From the NCBI GenBank assembly GCA_015680685.1, contig MNCI01003648.1, forward strand, positions 272,053 through 293,576: a DNA stretch of 21,524 bases, read 5' to 3'. Source of the stretch: Gnetum montanum. Taxonomy: Eukaryota; Streptophyta; Gnetopsida; Gnetales; Gnetaceae. Below, piece after piece: positions 18,000 through 21,524 of this stretch (position 1 is its first letter; every line of letters begins with the position of its first letter). The translations under genes and the position numbers were made by a program. Under the pieces are notes generated by a model that was not told the DNA's origin, ran no database searches, and saw only the letters and a program-made list of their open reading frames with translations.

Positions 18000-18338
18000 G
18001 ACGAGCTCTTTGATTCATCCTTGTAGCACTTGAGATTTTTTTTCTTACGCATTTCTTTTATTTTATTTTCTTATACATTTATTTTATTTTATACAGTTTA
18101 CATTTTTGTTATTAGCATAGCAATTCATTTTGATCAATTAAGACAATCATTAAATTACACAAGCATGACCGCTTCGAGCATACATGTAATGCTTGTTAAC
18201 GCAGTAACGATTAGCATTTGGTAATCCTAGTAGTGTTGCACTGGTTCAAGATGTGTACGGCAAGTGGGAATGGATGCTGGTGTTAGGATTAGTAGTGCAT
18301 ATGACAAGTAGATTTAGAACAAAGATGCAGGTTGTAAG

Positions 18339-18790
18339 GGTAGAGTTCATGCTCTAATTGATCAACCATTAGAAAAATAACCTACTGCTATTATGAATAC
18401 CATAAGTAACCTTGGTGATTTCTTTTTCTTAATCTTGTTTGATCCTAGTATTAGCCATTCCTTTGTGAATCCTAGATTTATGACTTGTTTACACCTTGAA
18501 CCAATAATCATGTTTTCTTTCCTAACTATTCAAAAATTCCATTCCTTTGGTGTGGTAGTTTTAATGATGCTACCTTTAATAGAAGTATTGATATAAGGTA
18601 GCATGTGATATAGTGATATGTTGGTGATGGGTCTCAGAGAGTATAATGTGAAAATTTGGATGGACTAGTTGGTAAAATATGATGGATCATTAGATTATAA
18701 GACTAAGATCCTCATACTTAATTCCATAAGTAGAAAGGAAGTTATAATCCAAGCTAATATGAGAGAAATTAAACTTGACCTAGTGATAAT
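18339..18790 (+). pseudogene. pro: Aspartic protease of element 3
   Basis: GRVHAL at 18339-18356 is the usual end of the gag zinc-knuckle region. In the frame of 18393 the translation then reads MNTISNLGDFFFLILFDPSI with SHSFVNPRFMTCLHLEP to about 18510. This matches the active-site block LFDSGATHSFV, with the catalytic Asp at 18441-18443 kept and Ser-Gly-Ala changed to Pro-Ser-Ile. Downstream, LVKYDGSLDYKTKILIL near 18669-18720 corresponds to the region after the D-V-I-L-G-M-D-W-L motif, itself degraded. Stops follow. Confidence 0.75.
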
Positions 18791-18889
18791 TGGAAAGTTT
18801 TAGCAGTTGCTTAAGCACATCCATAGTTGTTAAATGATCTTGATGCATGAAGAACCTAAGTAGAAGATAGATCAAATTCTGATGATTTA

Positions 18890-19640
18890 AGAGTTTTTGA
18901 ATGTATTCAAGAAAGAACTATTTGGACTACCCTCATATAAGAAGATTAAGTTTGAGATTACATTTAAACTTGGAAATTAGCTAATTTTCAAGGCATATGA
19001 TAAGATGTATATAGTAGAGTTAGCAAAACTTACAATGTAGATTTAGAAGTTGTTGGATAAAGAAATGATTCAACCAAGAGTTTTACCTTGGGGTGCACTA
19101 GTAGTCTTTGTAAAGAAAAATGAGGATAGTTTATGATTATGCATTAACTATAAGAAGTTAAATCAAGTAATAGTTGGGAACTAGTATTCTTTTCCCAAGA
19201 TTGATAATTTTGTTTGATAAGTTAAGAGAAGCTAAGATGTTCTTCAAGATTGACTTGAACTCTAGATATCATCAAGTTAGGGTGCAAGACAAGGATGTAT
19301 CCAAAATAGCCTTTAGAATAAGGATGAAGAAAAGCATAAGGAGAACTTTAGAGCAATGATCCAAATCTTAAGAGAACAACAATTATACATGCATGCTTCT
19401 AAACGTGTATTTTAGAAGATAGAGATACAATTTCTTGGGCATATGATTTTGAAAGTAGATATATTTATGGATCCTTCTAAGATAGTAGGGATCAAGGATT
19501 GGCCTATTCCAACTTCAGTGGATGAAATGAAAAATTTTTTAGGACTAGTAGAATATTACATGAGATTTGGAAAGGATTTCTTTACGATTGTAATACCTCT
19601 ACAGAAGTTTCTTAGAAAAGACTATGCTTTCTCTTGGTTA
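18890..19640 (+). pseudogene. RT: Reverse transcriptase of element 3, palm deleted
   Basis: Readable in order: FLNVFKKELFGLPSYKKIKF near 18895-18950; KLLDKEMIQPRVLPWGALVV then FVKKNEDS near 19048-19130; LCINYKKLNQV near 19138-19170; FPKIDN near 19193; then EAKMFFKIDLNSRYHQVRVQ and KIAFRIR to about 19322. The next residues, in another frame, are DEEKHKENFRAMIQILREQQ from 19323 and FLGHMI at 19432, the segment that normally lies after the YxDD motif. The junction therefore skips about 70-80 residues, including the PFGL-NAP and YxDD blocks. The thumb IKDWPIPTSVDEMKNFLGL at 19492-19548 and YYMRFGKDF are intact. Stops include TAG and TAA at expected Gln positions. Confidence 0.85.
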
Positions 19641-20090
19641 GATGCTTGTCAGAAGATGTTTGAGGAGTTGAAACAAAGATTAATTTCAACATCTATCTTA
19701 ATCTCATTAGTTTCTAGTAAGCCTTATGAGATATACCTATATTTTCTAAAGAAGGACTAGGTGGTATTATTATGCAAGATGGCAAGTTGGTGGTCTTTAC
19801 TTCTACATAGTTAAAACCTCATGAGACCATATATTCAACTCATGATCTAAAACTTGGTACTATTATCTTTACTCTTCAAATTTTGAGACACTATCTATAT
19901 GATGAACTAATTACATTTTGAATAGATAATAAGAGTTTCCAATACATTATGAATAAACTACAATTAAACATGAAACTTAGATGATGGATATAATTGTTGG
20001 CATATTTTGATTTTATAGTGTAGTATCATCCAGGAAAAGGAAACAAGATGGTGGATGCACTAAGTAGGATAGTTGGAAAACTCTACAGTC
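19640..20090 (+). pseudogene. RNH: RNase H of element 3
   Basis: Begins around WLDACQKMFEELKQRLIST (19636-19692) with KPYEIYLYF near 19720, where the family's first catalytic Asp (C-D-A-S) is not preserved. After a shift: GGIIMQDGKLVVFTST at 19758-19806, a stop, LKPHETIYSTHDLKLGTIIF to 19870 with the catalytic Glu position changed, then LRHYLYDELITF, IDNKSFQYIMNKLQLNMKLR near 19922-19980 with its Asp kept, YHPGKGNKMVDALSRI at 20027-20072. The end motif DALSR is intact. Nonsense codons fall where Gln, Trp or Arg are expected. Confidence 0.82.
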
Positions 20091-20199
20091 TTACTATCAT
20101 ACTTAGTTTTAAAGATGAGATAGTTTCTCAACAGACTTTAGATTCTGGTGTCAAGTGAAGATTGCAAATATTTCTTTAGAATACTTAGCATTCTTAGTT

Positions 20200-20771
20200 T
20201 ATAGTTTTTATTTATTGAGTTTTAAAACTAGGGTGTTTGTGCCAGAAGTAGTCAAATAGAAGTTACTTGATGAGGCTAATTTAAGAAAGTATTAGATGCA
20301 TCTAGGTAGTAATAAGATATATCATAATATTAAGAGACAATATAGGTAAATAAGTATGAAGAAAGATGTTGATGGATATATAGATAAGTGAATAGTATGT
20401 TAACAAGTGAATTTAGAGCATTAAAGGCCTAGTGGTTATCTTCATATGTACACTATTCCGATGTGGAAATTAAAAATCATTATCATACTTAATCACTAGA
20501 TTGTCTTATACCAAAGTGAAAAGGATTCCATTTTTGTGCTCATAGATCTTTTAAACAAATCTTCTTACTTTTTGGCTTAGGTATTCTTGTCTAAGATTAT
20601 CAAATTGCATGGAGTTTAAAATAATATTATACTAGATATGTTGATTTTAATTTCAAAATTTGAGAATATTTTCAAAAGACATTGAGCTCTAATCTGAATC
20701 TCATCTTAGCATACAATTACCAGACAAATGGTTATATAGAGAGGATGAATTAAATTTTAAAGGATATGCTT
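20200..20771 (+). pseudogene. INT: Integrase of element 3, truncated in the core
   Basis: Zinc-finger region: HLGSNKIYHNIKRQY near 20298-20343 with the His kept, then KKDVDGYIDK, a stop at the first Cys, IVC and a stop near 20400. Core: RPSGYLHMYTIPMWKL near 20428-20473; then SIFVLIDLLNKSSYFLA near 20529-20578 with the first Asp; VFLSKIIKLHGV near 20582-20617; NIILDMLIL near 20625 with the second Asp position; and YNYQTNGYIERM near 20711-20747 with the catalytic Glu at 20739-20741. The homology ends with ILKDML at 20771. The C-terminal GPF and any chromodomain part are absent, and LTR-B starts within a dozen bases. Confidence 0.82.
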
Positions 20772-20834
20772 TAATGCGGTGCTGATGGGACGTGATATCG
20801 CATGGGCCGCTATATTGCGGTGCACCGTCATATC

Positions 20835-20842
20835 TATAAATA
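20835..20842 (+). promoter_or_regulatory. TATA box of LTR-B
   Basis: TATAAATA in CATATCTATAAATAAGAGG, aligned to the same box in LTR-A. Confidence 0.7.
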
Positions 20843-21011
20843 AGAGGCAGCTCTCCCTTGTTTCCTCATCCTAGGCTAAACAGTAGGGAAACTATGGTAG
20901 ATTGATCATTCTAGAGATAGAATATTTTCCATGTGCTCGCAGTAGGAGTCCTAAAGTGAACAAATCTTTATTTGAGCAAACATTGTACCTGAACACAAGT
21001 TTGTGTACGGT

Positions 21012-21017
21012 AATAAA
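21012..21017 (+). terminator. Poly(A) signal of LTR-B
   Basis: AATAAA in GGTAATAAAGACGAGCTT, aligned to the one in LTR-A. Confidence 0.6.
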
Positions 21018-21283
21018 GACGAGCTTCTTGGATAAACCTTGCATTGCACAGAATAGGCTAATTAGGATTTTATTTATTGTTATTTATTATCTTTTATTTA
21101 CATTATTTATTAGTTATTTACTGCTTTCTCTCTCAACCCTTCTCTCCTAGTTAAGTGCCTCAGTATGACCACTTCGAGCATGTGCGTTACGCGTGGTGAT
21201 CTCAGCAACGATTAGTGTTTGGTAGCCACGGTTGCATTGGTTCAGGGTGTGTACGGTAAGTGGGAACGGATGCTGACGCTAGG

Positions 21284-21524
21284 TAATTTAGACTTAGTTC
21301 ATTAGTTAGAGTTAGTAATTAGTTTCTCAACCCTTATCCTTGTTAGCATAGGAGACAAAAACATAAAAAGCTATAAAAATCATATACCTCAGACTTACTT
21401 AACCATACACCGTGACAACTACAAGTAAGTTTGGGAAGACAACGAATGATTAACCCTAAGTGTTCCATGGGTGTGTAGGCACTTAGTCTGCAGAGTTCGA
21501 CCAGATCGTGTGTGCTACACTCAT
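21284..21524. other. Sequence after LTR-B, no gene recognised
   Basis: No coding frame of note. Short repeated words TTAGTTCATTAGTTAGAGTTAG lie near 21294-21315. The stretch is either the untranslated leader of an element continuing to the right or flanking DNA. It does not match the 50 bases between LTR-A and element 3. Confidence 0.4.

Larger units (their letters stand above)
17610..18287 (+). mobile_element. LTR-A
   Basis: From about 17880 to 18287 it matches 20925-21283 block by block: TTTTCCA(A/T)GTGCTCG; ATCTTTATT; GTACCTGA(G/A)CACA; GG(C/T)AATAAAGACGAGCT; GACC(G/A)CTTCGAGCAT; AACGATTAG; and GTGTACGG(C/T)AAGTGGGAA(T/C)GGATGCTG. It has a TATA box at 17819-17826 and a poly(A) signal AATAAA at 17994-17999, both on the plus strand. 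Its start is near TGATGAGAG at 17618, or a few bases upstream at TGGTAC 17610. The matching stretch may run past the LTR end into the leader. The U3 part is filled by the repeat at 17627-17803, which LTR-B lacks. Confidence 0.75.
18339..20771 (+). mobile_element. Element 3: Del/Tekay-like Ty3/gypsy pol, both ends and RT palm missing
   Basis: Plus-strand protease, RT, RNase H and integrase follow in chromovirus order. The sequence starts at the gag-protease junction (GRVHAL at 18339), about 50 bases after LTR-A homology ends. It stops inside the integrase core at 20771, a few bases before LTR-B. Most of gag, the RT palm and the integrase C terminus are gone. The motif wording (GRV-AL, LPWGA, YHPGK, DALSR) is Del/Tekay-like, whereas LTR-A and LTR-B do not look like Del/Tekay LTRs. 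The pairing of these LTRs with this pol is therefore uncertain. Confidence 0.8.
20775..21283 (+). mobile_element. LTR-B
   Basis: Starts near TGCGGTGCTGATGGGACG (20775-20783) and matches LTR-A in the TATA box (20835-20842), poly(A) signal AATAAA (21012-21017), the CTTCGAGCAT block at 21171-21180 and the GTACGGTAAGTGGGAACGG block at 21251-21269. Its U3 before the TATA box is only about 50-60 bases against about 200 in LTR-A, since it lacks the palindromic array. It has instead GATATCGCATGGGCCGCTATATTGC-type sequence (20793-20817), shared with LTR-C at the window start. The right boundary is set only by where A and B stop matching. It could be the 3' LTR of element 3 or the 5' LTR of an element to the right. 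Confidence 0.75.

Overview
This is nuclear DNA from a land plant, probably one with a large, repeat-rich genome. The sequence is AT-rich and made almost entirely of old, mutually inserted Ty3/gypsy LTR retrotransposons in both orientations, with no intact gene. The long decay and nesting would suit a gymnosperm or another large-genome plant, but nothing seen here fixes the species. No intact open reading frame longer than about 120 codons was found. All domain assignments come from reading translated frames by eye against known family motifs; no database search was run.

Layout from left to right: (1) bases 1-37 are the minus-strand tip of an LTR related to the two at the right end. (2) 518-6622 is element 1, a plus-strand chromovirus-like Ty3 element: 5' LTR, initiator-Met-tRNA type primer binding site, gag, protease, RT, RNase H, integrase, chromodomain remnant, polypurine tract and a truncated 3' LTR. 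(3) 6623-7196 is a minus-strand LTR of a different (Del/Tekay-like) type with its polypurine tract at 7201-7210; it interrupts the 3' LTR of element 1. (4) 7633-8990 is a minus-strand, intron-less, broken copy of a CCR4/Angel-type exonuclease-endonuclease-phosphatase (EEP) gene, the only recognisable non-retroviral coding sequence. (5) 9466-9536 resembles part of 5S rRNA on the minus strand. (6) 9690-10860 is a GC-richer island with a 45-bp minisatellite flanked by GGCC-rich palindromic repeats, then a tRNA-like B-box. (7) 10913-12960 is mostly unassigned. (8) 12960-17440 is element 2, a minus-strand Tat-lineage Ty3 pol with two RNase H domains. (9) 17610-18287 and 20775-21283 are two related plus-strand LTRs (A and B) flanking element 3, a plus-strand Del/Tekay-like pol that lacks most of gag, the RT palm and the integrase C terminus.

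Two themes stand out. First, coding decay is dominated by nonsense codons, mostly TAG at expected Gln or Trp positions, with few frameshifts in some regions. This fits deamination of methylated CHG sites in silenced elements. Second, the RT palm with its catalytic YxDD is missing from both plus-strand elements, in one case replaced by an in-frame stretch that is not recognisable as RT. The genes do not form a working pathway; the window is a layered record of insertion, truncation and sequence capture.
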